DNA of 64,000 nucleotides from Phocoena phocoena (taxonomy: Eukaryota; Chordata; Mammalia; Artiodactyla; Phocoenidae), in assembly GCF_963924675.1 (NCBI RefSeq), contig NC_089226.1:46145124-46209123 (forward strand). Direction: 5' to 3'. Position 1 is the first letter of the stretch; each line of letters begins with the position of its first letter. The notes beneath the pieces were generated by a model. That model had not been told where the DNA came from. It was given only the letters and a program-made list of their open reading frames with translations, and did no database searches. Of the stretch, positions 24,619 to 36,329 are shown one piece after another. The position numbers were made by a program, and so were the translations under genes.

Positions 24619-24996
24619 TGTCTTAGTCCATTCAAGGTACTTTAACAAAATGTCATAGATTAGGTAACTTATAAACAACAGAAATTTATTTCTCAAAAGT
24701 TCTGAAGGCTGAAAAGTCCAAGATCAAGGCGCCAGCAGATTGGGTGTCTGGTGAGGGCTTGCTTCCTGTTCATAGATGGTGCCCTCTTGCTGGGTCCTCA
24801 CAAGGCAGAAGGAACAAAGGATCGCTCTTGGGCCTCTTTTATAAGGACACTAATCCCATTCATGAGGGCTCTGCCCTTATAACCTAATCACTTCCCAAAG
24901 GCCCCACTGCCTAATACCATCACCTAGGAGGTTAGGATTCTAACATATGAATTTGGTTGGCAGGGGGCGGGGGATACAAACGTCCAGACTATAGCA
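24619..24996 (+). mobile_element. MaLR-type solo LTR
   Basis: Begins TGTCTTAGTCCATTCAAGG and ends CTATAGCA, so it has LTR-style TG...CA ends. The interior has 'aaacaacagaaatttatttc', 'gatcaaggcgccagcagatt', 'ggtgtctggtgagggc', 'ataaggacactaatcccatt' and 'aaaggccccactgcctaata', in the order of MST/MLT1-like ERVL-MaLR LTRs. No internal retroviral region is present. Confidence 0.8.
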
Positions 24997-25029
24997 AGAA
25001 ATACTTCCTCTGGCAGACTGTGAATCTTT

Positions 25030-25544
25030 TTAATTACCAAAACACACAGCACCGCACACAGTAAATACTCAATAATAAATATTTCCTGAGTGAAAAAAAT
25101 CCAACCATCAACTATGTTATTACTATAGCAGATAGAAAAATAAAAGAGAAAGAGGAACTTCACAGAACTGTTCAAACACATCACCAATGCAAGCTCCCAC
25201 TACCGGGCCTGTGATGACAGGGAGCTGGAGGCACTGTGATCTCGGGGAAAAGGTCACTTACCTCTCACCCTCGCTTCCCAGTGAGGCGTCGGAGTGCAGA
25301 ACAGAGCTTCCCAGGAGGTGTGCCTACAGCAAACGACTGAACGACATGACTAAGTCCTAATCCCCTCCTTACTTTGACTTTACATCATGGGGGTGCAGGG
25401 GAGACCTCTGGGGCGCCCAGGACCTGCGGCTGTAGGCAGCCTCAGCCGTTTACCCATTATGCTGTAAAGACACGCACTAACATTTTCTATGTATGGCATG
25501 ACGTCAAAAAGATTGGGAACTACTGGTCAAGTCAGGTGGACTGA
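25030..25544. other. Locally GC-rich patch with an exon-like segment
   Basis: 25195-25450 is clearly richer in GC and CpG than its surroundings. On the minus strand 25262-25323 is bounded by a consensus donor (GAG then GTAAGTGACC) and an acceptor after 'cgtttgctgtag'. The right side (25450-25530) carries a hAT-like end ('gattgggaactactgg'), so part of the patch may be an old transposon. See findings. Confidence 0.4.
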
Positions 25545-25800
25545 GAAATGAAGAGAATAGACTCTGAGGTTAGAAAGACCCCAATTCAAATCCAAGCTGT
25601 TTACTTCTAGTTATACAATCATTGGCAAGTTACTTAACCTCTCAAAGTCTCAGTTTCCTCACATGTAAAAGGGAGAAAATATCAGTACCTACCCTAGTGG
25701 GTAGCGGGTAGTGGTGAGGATTAACCCAAAACTGTTTATAAAGCACTTAGTGCAGTGCCTGGTACACAGTAAGCACTCGGTAAATATTAGCTAGCCATAA
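25545..25800 (+). repeat. MIR, near full length
   Basis: 'caagttacttaacctctc', 'gtctcagtttcctcacatgt', 'cagtacctaccctag', 'gtgcagtgcctggtacacag' and 'taagcactcggtaaatatt' follow MIR on the plus strand. Confidence 0.9.
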
Positions 25801-25906
25801 TTATTTAATTTTTCATCAAAGCCCCACTATCCACAGATCTTTTCAACTACAAGATAGGGGCAAACTGGCTCTGAAGCTATGAGAGACACAGCCTAGTATG
25901 GTGCAA

Positions 25907-26025
25907 TTTTTTTGGTGGGGGGGGCCACGTCATGGGGCTTGCAGGATCTTAGTTCCCCAACCAGGGATGGAACCTGGGTCCCTGACAGTGAGAGTCCTAA
26001 CCACTGGACTCTCAGCTAATTCCCC
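25907..26025 (-). mobile_element. CHR-2-like short tRNA SINE, reverse
   Basis: Reads as T-run, 'ggatcttagttccccaacca', 'gggatggaacctgggtccc', 'cctaaccactggact', the complement of a CHR-2-style tRNA-derived SINE. Diverged. TSD of about 11 bp (AGTATGGTGCA before, AGTGTGGTGGA after) with three mismatches, so it is older than the other SINEs. Confidence 0.8.
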
Positions 26026-27599
26026 AGTGTGGTGGATTTTTTTAAGTCATACGAGCTTATGTGACTTACATGTAAAATTCTTAATAAATGACTCCTTCAA
26101 AGCTGATAAAATCTAGATAAATATCTCTTCTTCAGATTCATCATATTCATCTCTCTCACTACTGTGTTGTTAGCTCTTCCCATAAGAATTTTAAACTTTT
26201 CCTAATTATGCTACGTACCCAGAAATCTGACTTTCTGCACTATATTTCCTACAGAAAAGTATTACAAATACGTGAGAATATAGATAGGTTCAACTTGGGG
26301 TACATTAGCATTTTTTTCATTACTTTATGCTCCAAATAAAATTGGGTGCTGAAAGCAAGTGTGATGTGCCCAAAATGTGGTCTTTCTAATCACTCTCACT
26401 TTGTAGCTGACCCCTTACAGAGAAGACATAACTGACAGGTGAACAAAGTGGGAAGAAGATGCTGGAAAGAAGAGATATGCTGAATCTAAACAAAAGGTTC
26501 AACAGCCAAGAATAGGGAACACAGCTTTATAGGGTTAGAAATAGGGCAAGAGGTCAAGATCTGGAGCAGATCTGGATATTATTAACCAGTAAAAACAGTT
26601 AAGTCCAAAGGAATTATGATTTGGAAAGAATTTTAGACAAAACAGAACCTATACAAGGTACATATGATCACCCTAATATCTATCTAATTCATGTATGGAA
26701 CAAGAAGAAATAATATTTGATCGCTGGGATGAGATTAAGCAGAGCAGAGTTAGAACTCATATTCAGCAAGCTAGAAAAGGAGACTTGTGGGAAGATAATG
26801 TTTTAGACACACAGTAAAATTCTAGTCGATCTCTTTTATGACAACAGCTGTTCATAACATTCCAATTTCTGCTTTATGTCAGAGTTTCATATTTCAATTG
26901 TAGCTTATTATTACTGTGGCCAATTTGATTTGAAAAATAAGAATGTCAAATCTATATTCTATAACATAGTTTCAGACTCATGAAATTTCAAGTACTTCAC
27001 AGCTTTAAAAAATAACAACCCCCTTTTATAAATCTCTTTGGAAACCTAGCCTATTTTTTCCAACAAAATGAACTTCAATACTAGAAATAAAACAACATTC
27101 CCAAAGGTAATAAACACAGAATAAAATTTAAGATGTTTCTGATTTCCTACATGAAATTAATACACCTTAAATTTAGAAGATTGAATTTAAATGACAATTG
27201 ACTATATCCAGTGAGCTTAAGCCTGGAAATACACTGCAGAAATTAAAATAACTGAAATCCTTAAAATGTACAAACAGCTGTTCAAATAAAGCTTTAATAC
27301 ATATCTGTTTACGTTTCATAAAGGAAGCAGTGTTCAATTCACGATAAAAGATCAGAGATGATTATAAATATATGCTAATGTAGAGTTTCTTCCTCTTAAG
27401 AAATTATTAATAATGTATTAGGAAGTAGTAACATAAATTTAATTCTGTTCTAAAATACTAGTCATACACACATTTGTCACACTTAATATGATGAATACTT
27501 AACGTTAAGTGCCATAGTGCAATGCTAGTTATTTCCTTGACATTCTGTATTAAACCAAAAAAAGCAGAAAACAAAACAAAACCAAAAAGATAAGAAAAG

Positions 27600-27672
27600 A
27601 AACAGGGTGGAGAAGAGGGAGGGAGGAGAGGAAGAGAGGGAGAGAGAAAGAGATTGAAACACAGAGACAGAA
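27600..27672 (+). repeat. GA-rich low-complexity tract
   Basis: Polypurine run built of GGGAGG, GAGAGG and AGAGAG pieces. Nearly pyrimidine-free over about 55 bases, which could favour non-B DNA structure. Confidence 0.85.
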
Positions 27673-27966
27673 AGCATAGCCATGTGACTACAAAGTAGCT
27701 TTTATCCTCCTTTCTGGTTTAAAATCTAGTCACAAGAAGGGAATTCCAAAGATCCCTAATAGCAGCAATCAGAAATATTTATAATTTTAAATAGAAAGAT
27801 GAATAATCTCATGAGATGGTATTTCTCATATAGTTAAAACTATTTCATATGTAAAACCCAAAATATCCATTAACAAAATTTTTAACTAACTTCTATCTTC
27901 CTCAATTTCTAGGTCTTTCTGTTTAATTTAATTTCTCTCTCAAAAAGGCTTTCCATCACACTGTAT

Positions 27967-28045
27967 TATTTAAGAGTACAAAGCAAACAAACAAAGAAAA
28001 ACCTGAATCTTTGTATTTAAGAGTACAAAAATAACTGAATCTTTT
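27967..28045 (+). repeat. Imperfect tandem duplication
   Basis: TATTTAAGAGTACAAA is followed by '...ctgaatctttg' and then repeated as TATTTAAGAGTACAAA with '...ctgaatctttt'. The first unit contains an extra (CAAA)-like expansion. Confidence 0.75.
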
Positions 28046-28638
28046 GCTATGTTCTTCACATAAATTTCAAAATATTCGACTGTTTTGAAATAATTTACGG
28101 TATTTAAAGTAAATTATTCAAAATTCTACTTCTACCTCAGTTTCTAACCACTGAATGAGCTAAGACAAATCACAAAAATCCTCAGAGATTTCATTTCTTC
28201 ACCAGAAAAGTGACAATGTTGTGATACATAATCTCTAATTTGCTCCCCACTCTAAAAATCTATGATCCTCTGAAACATTAAGTCTTGGTATTATTCACTT
28301 GAAAGGAAAATACTTTTATGAAACTTTGCAACATATCAAGCTTACTGAAAATAACACTGAATCAGCATATACGCCATGAATTCTTGAGCCTCAGTTATTT
28401 TTAGGCTAGAATAAATAAGCATCAAGATATATGTAAAATATATAAACTGGTTCCTATCATAAAAGTATGACTCTGAAGTTTGGCTCTACTAGGATAAATA
28501 AAATGCAAAAATACCCAATTTTTTAAAAAGTAGACACCAAATCTTGAGGACTTTAAGGCATTGAAAAAACATCCTCAAAGAATGGAAAAGAGGACAGTTG
28601 ATGATGGTACTGCAGAGACAAAAGATGTTAGTAAATAT

Positions 28639-28849
28639 ATACATATATTATTTTTTTGCGGTACGCGGGCCTCTCACTGTTGTGGCCTCTCCCGTTGCGG
28701 AGCACAGGCTCTGGACGCGCAGGCTCAGCGGCCACGGCTCACAGGCCCAACCGCTCCGCGGCATGTGGGATCCTCCCAGACCGGGGCACGAACCCGCGTC
28801 CCCTGCATCGGCAGGCGGACTCTCAACCACTGCGCCACCAGGGAAGCCC
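28639..28849 (-). mobile_element. Short CHR-type SINE, copy 6, reverse
   Basis: Reverse-oriented full-length copy ending in 'gccaccagggaagccc' on the plus strand. TSD AGTAAATAT at 28630-28638 and 28850-28858. Several 60-100-residue open frames across it on both strands are SINE by-products. Confidence 0.95.
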
Positions 28850-28859
28850 AGTAAATATT

Positions 28860-29690
28860 TTTTAAATGTGCTCTTTACAGTAAAAATTCTCTTATGCAAT
28901 CTCCATTTAAGAGATTACATTTAATAAGATAAATTATCTTAGATTCTCTATTTTCTCTGTAAAATGTTCTAACATTCACACTGACTGCTGGAAGATAAAA
29001 CACCCACTACTAAATATGACCACATACGTCAGTTCACACTAGTTGAGTTACATGCTCGCCAAGAATCAGCTGTGCTTATCCCCAAATGTGTTTATGTCAT
29101 TTGTTTTTGTTAATGTAATTATGTAAATGACCTACATATTACATAAACCAAAAAGGAAAAAAATTTTTCCATGGAAACTGAGTTTACTGTTTTGGAAAGA
29201 CAATACCTTGTAAGTATGATTTATACAACAAAAACAACTCAGAACCCCAGCTGGGGAACTCCAACTCAAACAAAATGCCTTGGTAAATGAGCAGATATTT
29301 GTCTGTGCTAGGGTGAAATGAAGTACTTAAAGTACACATGTATGAGCATCTTGGAGATGCTGTTAGTAAAAAACAAATCTCATGCCATTGCCATGAGGAC
29401 AGCTTACCCTAAATAGCTTTTATCTCCTCAGCTTGGATATCAGTATGAATACATGCAAAGTAGAACTGCCCTAACTGACTCACAGACCTGCAATGGGGCA
29501 CAGAGCTGACCCAGCCAACTTGTTTGTTATATGCCACTACAATTTTACAGTTGTTGCTTACATAACTGCTGACTGATACAACACTAAACAGGAAAAAATA
29601 AATATTAATAGCATATAAATTTATAGGAGCATATAGCTCCTATAAATCAGTGCAAAAAATTAAAAAATAAATAATGGGTAGAGGGCATGA
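28860..29690. other. Unique stretch with a strong hairpin
   Basis: AT-rich, with no exon or repeat family recognised. The perfect inverted repeat at 29619-29647 is listed separately. Confidence 0.5.
29619..29647 (+). repeat. Perfect 12-bp inverted repeat
   Basis: ATTTATAGGAGC, a 5-base spacer ATATA, then GCTCCTATAAAT. The stem is a perfect complement. No terminator, microRNA arm pair or known element explains it. Confidence 0.85.
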
Positions 29691-30445
29691 AATCAAAACG
29701 ACTAATAAACCAATGAAAAGACGTTCCACATCACTAGTCATCAGGGAAATACAAAGTAAGGCAAAAATGAGGCATTACCTTTTATATTATTTGATTGACA
29801 AGGTAAAAATCACTGACATGAACTAAGATTGGGAGTCAACAAGCACTCTCGGAAGGAAAGTAGATTGGTAGTGCCTTTTATGGAGGACTATCTGGCAGTA
29901 TTTATCAAAATTAAATACGTCCAGTATATTTGACCCAGAGAATCCATTTGTAGGTAACTATCCAGCCTACGGAAACAATGGAACATGCACACAAAGATAT
30001 TTTTAAGAGAATGTTCACAGTTGTACAGTTTGTAATAGTGAAAAACTGCAAACAGTATAAACGTTAATAGGGCTTCAAGTATTACTTATAGATTTATAAT
30101 TTTTTGCAGCACCTAAAAACAATGAGGTAGATTCATATATAGTGACATATAGACAGAACCCTAAAATACATTATTAAATAGAGAAGTACTGCAGAAAATA
30201 CATAATATGTGATCCTATTGTAAAAAATAAATATAGACATAGGTACATAGATATGTACAGAAAGAATTCTGGAGGGATATATGCCAAAATGTCAAGATAG
30301 TTTTGAATGAAAAAAGAAGCAGGAAGAGGGAGTTGGATAAAGGGGGAAAGAACTTTCACTTTTTACTATATACACTGATGTTATTTGAATTTTTTGAAAG
30401 AACTTAGCAGTGTATTACTTGTACAATTAACAAATTATTAAAAAA
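29690..30445 (+). mobile_element. Old L1 3' fragment
   Basis: Shows diverged L1 ORF2 C-terminal text ('accaatgaaaagacgttcca', 'catcactagtcatcaggga', 'gtaggtaactatccagcc', 'atatttttaagagaatgttca') and old 3' UTR features. Heavily mutated, with no open frame, consistent with an L1M-age element. Confidence 0.7.
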
Positions 30446-30890
30446 AAGAGGAGACTTGCTAACTTTTAGATCAGAAAAGTCTCTCATCCATTCACCTATT
30501 GAATAACAGACTCATCATTTTTACCCTACATAGATAACGCGCAGTTAAAAATGGGGTAAAAAAAGTAAATTACATCTTAAAATTCTGAAAGAAGTTGATG
30601 CTGAGAAGAAAGTTAAGAGGGAGAAAAGGAGACCTAATAATCTTTAAGCATCTAAAGTGATTATATGAATAGCTGTTTTCTATTTCAACTGAGAAAAGGC
30701 CCTTAGGGTGAGCCCATTCCCTTTTAGTAGAGATTTGGGATATTCGGGAAATATGTCCTGATTCTTCATGCTGTGAACTACTAGAACTGATTAGCAAGAG
30801 AGGCAGAGGGATTAAATACTCAGGATTTTTTTTTTTTTTTTAGTTGCAGGTTTTAAGGAAAATTTTATCATTTATTTCTTGATGTGACTC
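30446..30890. other. Unique stretch
   Basis: AT-rich with a T14 run ending at 30842. The minus-strand frame at 30570-30797 is not supported. Confidence 0.45.
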
Positions 30891-31059
30891 ACAGCTTTGC
30901 TACTCAGAGTGTGACCCCAGGTCCAGCAGCCCTGGCATCACCGGGGAACCGAGAAATGCAGAAGCTAACACCCTGCCCAGACCTACTGAACCATAATCTG
31001 CATTTTTAATAAGATTCCCCAAATGATATGCATGCACACTAAAGTTTGAGAACTCCTTT
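30891..31059 (+). repeat. MER5A-type hAT-Charlie fossil
   Basis: 'actcagagtgtgaccccagg', 'ccagcagccctggcatcacc', 'ccagacctactgaacc' and the end 'actaaagtttgagaactcc' follow MER5A on the plus strand. Confidence 0.8.
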
Positions 31060-32080
31060 AGAGCCCTTACATCAGACATTTACATTTGTAACAGTCCATA
31101 TGTCTCGAACATTTAACAAGTGCATACTTCGGAATCGGTAAAAAGAAATATTTCATTTGATAACAAAACCTTTCTTTTTCATCCTTATAGATACTATTTC
31201 TGCTTTTCCAAATAACGAAAAAAGTAATACAATTTTTTAAGGCCTATATTCTTTCAAGGTGAAAGCCATATCAGTCCACATCACCTTCTTTCACACAGTT
31301 CTTCTAATCATTAAAATATAATAAAAGACTATGAGAGATGTAAGCTAAAATCCAAAAGAAATAGATAATAACTTCAATAAAGTGATCAAAAACTTTAATG
31401 ATCTTTAAATTCTCAGAACTCAAGTAATTTCAGTTTGGTTGGCCTGCTGTAATAAATCTCCCTACATGTTTCATACCAGTAGAAGCTGCTGGTGATTTTA
31501 CAAGATGAGGTGAGGAGAGTCTCATCTTTCATAAGAATCCCTGAAAATATCCTATAATGACACCCTGCGAGGAAGGTTTGTCCAAAATATCAGGATTGGG
31601 AATTATCCAATTCCAAAAGTATTTTTTAACACTCAAGCAAGAAAAAGAAGTCAGGATAGCAACTGTGCTAATATTAGAGCTTGATGTTTTTGTGATAGAA
31701 GAAATCAACGTGATGAGCTCAACTGCTCTCCATCATCTAATTCTGAATATCATTATTCTTCTGAACATGCCCAACGAGCTCAAAACCGTAAGAATTACAT
31801 ACTCCATTTCAGTGAACAAATCTCTTCAGAAGCATTCCAGGGCAGCTTGGATTCAGAGGTCCTGGGCTGCCGCAAGCCACTTATTCTCTAAGGCCTGAGA
31901 ACCCAAAGCTATGTTCTTTTATTTTAGGATGACAGGAACATGACAAACAGCCAGCATTCAGTCACCATCAAGGCCCCACCAGTACAAAGAGGCTTTGTGA
32001 TTGACAAGAGAATATAAAAAAGGGAGGAGACCCACTTTTTCCTTCCTCTAGGGAAGACTCCAGCTGAAATTTTAGAACTT
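31060..32080. other. Unique stretch with a 113-codon open frame
   Basis: Contains the longest open frame in the window that is not visibly repeat-derived (31557-31898, plus strand). It has an ATG but no recognised domain, no hydrophobic signal pattern that I trust, and no splice or promoter context. Treated as a chance frame, with a check suggested under findings. Confidence 0.4.
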
Positions 32081-32093
32081 AAAAGCGTCTCCC

Positions 32094-32301
32094 GGGGCTT
32101 CCCTGGTGGCGCAGTGGTTGAGAGTCCGCCTGCCGATGCAGGGGACGCGGGTTCGTGCCCCGGTCCGGGAGGATCCCACGTGCCGTGGAGCGGCTGGGCC
32201 CGTGAGCCAGGGCCGCTGGGCCTGTGTGTCCGGAGCCTGTGCTCCGCAAGGGGAGAGGCCAAGCAGTGAGAGGCCCGCGTACCGCAAAAAAAAAAAAAAA
32301 A
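32094..32301 (+). mobile_element. Short CHR-type SINE, copy 7
   Basis: Slightly diverged body ('gccgtggagcggctgg', 'ccagggccgctgggcctgtg') with a long pure A-tail. Perfect TSD AAAAGCGTCTCCC at 32081-32093 and 32302-32314. Confidence 0.96.
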
Positions 32302-32314
32302 AAAAGCGTCTCCC

Positions 32315-33160
32315 ATTTAGACTAGTTCACCTTGCAGGTAAATACTTCCTGGTTCAGTGACTCAGTCACACATGAGAAACAGAATCTGCGCTGAAGATTG
32401 ATAATGGTGGAAAAATATTGTTTTACTGTGAATTTCAGCTCAGGGCAGCTGTGATATACTTCCTCTTCTAGTAAGCTGTCACTGAACCAGTACAGCATGA
32501 AAAGTAGGCTTCATACATGGATATTTCATTTGACGTTTTAAGGATACAGATTGGAATCAATCCAAATATTTCCCATTTTTGCTATCTGTGATTTCTTGAA
32601 AAAAATCTAGATTCGATCATGAAAAAGGAAAACTATGATGTATTAATTGAATATTAATATTTCCTTCTATGTCCTTCGATTCATTTCAATAAATTTCCAT
32701 GAGAAGGACAGTGATTTTGAAACACCTCCCCCCAAATAAACAGAAAATACAGCAAAATTCTTCTTCAAAATAAAATCAATATCGCTATATAATCAAATAC
32801 AATCTACGAAATACATACTCAAAATATAGTAATCAGGTTGTGAACTGATAATGTATATTTCCAAAGACTGTAAATTTAATTTCTATTCAAACCCAACTGG
32901 AATGTATTAGCAGTGGACTTCATGGGTATTTAAAGGGCATTCTGATGGTCACAGTCTTTAAATGGCAATTGGTGACTTTTCAGGTTGATCAGCAGTAATG
33001 CATTAGACTGAGACGTGAGAATATATTCACTAGAAGCCTAAACATTTCAGATAAATAAATGTATCTCCAGTTTTCAATCTTGTCTTTCTCCACCTAATAA
33101 GGACATTTGATATTATACCACGTCTGCAGATATTTCTGAAATTAGTCTTCGTTGGCAGTC
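32315..33160. other. Unique stretch
   Basis: AT-rich sequence without recognised repeats, exons or regulatory sites. Confidence 0.5.
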
Positions 33161-33167
33161 CTATAAA

Positions 33168-33752
33168 ATTTTTTTTTAACATCTTTATTGGGGTATAATT
33201 GCTTTACAATGGTGTGTTAGTTTCTGCTTTATAACAAACTGAATCAGTTATACATATACATATGTTCCCATATCTCCTCCCTCTTGCGTCTCCCTCCCTC
33301 CCACCCTCCCTATCCCACCCCTCCAGGTGGTCACAAAGCACGGAGCTGGTCTCCCTGTGCTATGCGGCTGCTTCCCACTAGCTATCTACCTTACGTTTGG
33401 TAGTGTATATATGTCCATGCCTCTCTCTCGCTTTGTCACAACTCACCCTTCCCCCTCCCCATATCCTCAAGTCCATTCTCCAGTAGGTCTGTGTCTTTAT
33501 TCCTGTTTTACCCCTAGGTTCTTCATGACATTTTTTTCCCTTAAATTCCATACATATGTGTTAGCATACGGTATTTGTCTTTCTCTTTCTGACTTACTTC
33601 ACTCTGTATGGACTCTAGGTCTATCCACCTCATTACAAATAGCTCAATTTCGTTTCTTTTTATGGCTGAGTAATATTCCATTGTATATATGTGCCACATC
33701 TTCTTTATCCATTCATCCGATGATGGGCACTTAGGTTGTTTCCATCTCCGGG
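33168..33752 (-). mobile_element. L1 3' fragment, reverse orientation
   Basis: Reads from 'aacatctttattggggtat' through 'tcacaactcacccttccccc' to 'atggctgagtaatattccat' and 'cccatcatcggatgaatgga' in complement, which is the 3' UTR and ORF2 C-terminus of a cetartiodactyl L1. Probable short TSD CTATAAA at 33161-33167 and 33753-33759. The 135-residue plus-strand open frame (33327-33734) is antisense to L1. Confidence 0.9.
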
Positions 33753-33759
33753 CTATAAA

Positions 33760-34214
33760 CTTTTTTTAAACTGTACTTTTCAAATATTATTACCAAGTAA
33801 AAAACACCCTAACTCATAAGTATCAAAGACAAATTTCTGTCTTATTAGGACAATGTTGTAGTAACAATCTCATATAAACTTGTGGCATCTACTGTAAGCT
33901 TCCTCATTACTTCCCTTCTAATTCTAAAGTGTAGTCTCAGAACTAAGAGTATGCATATTTTAAACGGCAGTTCTGACAATTCTGGAAAGAAAGCTGGCAA
34001 GCTTTGTGGTGCACTTGTCCGTCATTCTCCATGGGAGCACTCCTCCTTCAAATACACTTGAGAAGAAGTTAAGTTTCCTGGGGTTCTCTCTCAAGAAATG
34101 CCTACGTACCCACAAAAACACAGTAGCATCCCTGAGATGTGGCAACCAGAGGAATGTTAAATGGTGATAACACAGAAACACCATGCCGCTGTGCAACAAA
34201 GATCTATTTCCAGA
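33760..34214. other. Unique stretch
   Basis: No recognised feature. The open frame at 33960-34199 (minus) is unsupported. Confidence 0.45.
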
Positions 34215-34498
34215 TCAGAGTTTTATAACAGCTTAATAGATATAATTCACATACAACTCACTATTTAAAGTGTATCATTCAATGACTTTTTATATATTCA
34301 CAGGCCTGTGTAGCCATCGTCATAATTACTTTTTGAACATTTTCATCACCATTTATAAAAAAAATACCAATTAGTAGTCATTCCCCATTCCCCAAAAGTC
34401 TCCTAGCCACAGGCAACACAAATCTACTTTCTATCTCTATGGATTTGCCTATTCTGGACATTTCATATAAATGGAATCAAACAATATGTGACCTTTAC
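34215..34498 (-). mobile_element. Old L1 (L1M-type) 3' fragment, reverse
   Basis: 'acagcttaatagatataatt', 'catttaaagtgtatcattc'-like text, 'tcacaggcctgtgtagccat' and 'tctatggatttgcctattct' match the complement of an old mammalian L1 3' region. Confidence 0.85.
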
Positions 34499-34504
34499 AG
34501 CTCA

Positions 34505-34745
34505 GAGTTAAATAATAAAAACAACTAATTTTATTGAGAGTTTACAATGTGGCAGTCATTTAATACTCACAGTAATCCCATGAGGTGAGTACTTGTTATT
34601 ATCCCCACTTTAAGATGAGAAACCTGAGGCACAGAGAGGCTGAGCACCTGACCCAATATCACAAAGAAGTTAGATGGAGAGGGTTTGAACCGACACAGTC
34701 TGGCTCAAGAGTGCATGCTTTTAACCAACTCTGCTACCTTAGACT
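34505..34745 (-). repeat. MIR, reverse orientation
   Basis: 'acaatgtggcagtcatttaa', 'attatccccactttaagatg', 'gaaacctgaggcacagagag' and 'ttttaaccaactctgctacc' cover most of the MIR reverse complement. Confidence 0.9.
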
Positions 34746-35959
34746 GCCCCTTGATTAGCTCTAGGAAAACTCCAACAGTAGAAAATAATGGAAACAAAGA
34801 GTCAGGCGTGAAGAAAACAGTGAATTATAGCATTCCTCATAACTGGTAAAACAAGGAATTAAACTTAACTGCTTCCAATCTGAGCAAAAGTCCAGTCTAA
34901 GAGCTTTCTATGATCAGTAATACATGTCACTGTTACTCATGAAAATAAAACTGCAACAAGTTTTTGAAAGGCAGCTGACCACTTCTGACATGATTGTGTC
35001 CCATTAAGTTCTTACTTTAGTAGTTGCATTTTAAGTGCATACCATTTCTCCATACAATATTTCCCTTTGCCTTCTACTAAAAGCAATAAACATTTATATA
35101 TGTTAAAAATTTCAGAGCCATTTCTTTATCATAGCCCAAGTACCTCAAAGGCTAGCAGGCAAAAAGTGAAAACAGACTTGCCACAACTTTCATCCATAGA
35201 TGGAGAACATTCACCCAACGGGCAGAATAATGTTCTCCCCTCAAAAAGAAACTCACATTACAGTCATGTGACCTGGTAATAAGCCTTGCATTCTTGGAGG
35301 AAGTGATTCACAACATTTATGAACCTATGTTTTCTCACCTCTTCTATTTGCTTTGAAGAAAGCAACAGCCCTAACATTCTCTTTACTTTCTCTTTTCATA
35401 GGACAGATTTTGCATTTTTTAGTAAGCTGACTGGTTTTGGGTGCCAACTACATTAGTACCTTGTTCCACCTGCATATATTTTCTGAGGAATATTGCTTTC
35501 ACAAGCCCGTGTCGACTCATTAAAAACTCACCTTTTAAGAATGACAATGAACTTAGGAAGCCAAAGGCATTAGATTTTTCTACTTCCTACCTTTTCTATG
35601 TATCAGTCCTCTTTCACTTAAACTGTGTGTCCAAGGCTTTCAAACAAAGCTTCAATTTCCTCTTAATCATTTATCATGATCTCTTCCAGATAAGTAGGTT
35701 TAACAATCTAGCCATGCATGTAGACATTTTGGACTGAATCTTAGACCATTTCTCTTTTCTTTCCCATTCCCCAATTTGTCAATCTCTCTTGCTTGTGCAA
35801 CCTTCTCTTAACCACTTAGTCTCTCTTGTCTAAATAAGTAAATAGACAAAGAAAAGAAGGAATACAAAAGGAAAACCCTTAATCCTATTACAACTTGCCC
35901 TATCTTTCTCCTCTCAAACTTTCTGAGTTTATTATACTCATTCTACTTCCACATCTCAC
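34746..35959. other. Unique stretch
   Basis: About 1.2 kb. Frames at 35067-35279 and 35441-35737 (98 codons) show no recognised motif. A minus-strand GTGAG donor near 35336 lacks an acceptor. Pyrimidine-rich text around 35760-35950 may be old L2 but could not be assigned. Confidence 0.4.
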
Positions 35960-36075
35960 ACTTTTTTACATTTTCTTTTATTTATTTAAAAAAATTTTCC
36001 CAAGTTTATTAGGAAATAATTGACAAATATAATTGTATTTTAAAGTATACAACATGTCACATTTATTTCTCAATC
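35960..36075 (-). mobile_element. Old L1 3' end, reverse
   Basis: 'cccaagtttattaggaaata', 'attgacaaatataattgtat' and 'aaagtatacaacatgtcac' form the complement of an old L1 3' terminus. Confidence 0.6.
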
Positions 36076-36329
36076 TACTATCCCAACTCAACTACAGAAG
36101 TTTCTCTAGCAGGTTACCACTGATCACCAGGTTGCTAGAGCAAAGAAACAGCTCTTAACCCTTACCTTACTGCATATGTCTACAGCATTAACACTAAATA
36201 TAATTTCATTCCTCAAGTTCCCTATTTTAATTAACTTTCTTTCCTAGTTTAAAAACAACAATCACTACTCGCAGCTCTATTTTTTTTGCTAAGATAACAA
36301 TCACTGTGCTAGGTGCTCACATGTATTAG

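Larger units (their letters stand above)
26036..28638. other. Long unique stretch
   Basis: About 2.6 kb of AT-rich DNA. It contains a GA-rich tract (27600-27672) and a tandem duplication (27967-28045), both listed. No exon-like segment was convincing. Confidence 0.45.

Noticed and set aside
33327..33734. A 135-codon plus-strand open frame, the longest short-frame protein in the middle of the window.
   Set aside because: It is the antisense strand of an L1 3' fragment, and similar frames occur wherever this L1 part lies in reverse.
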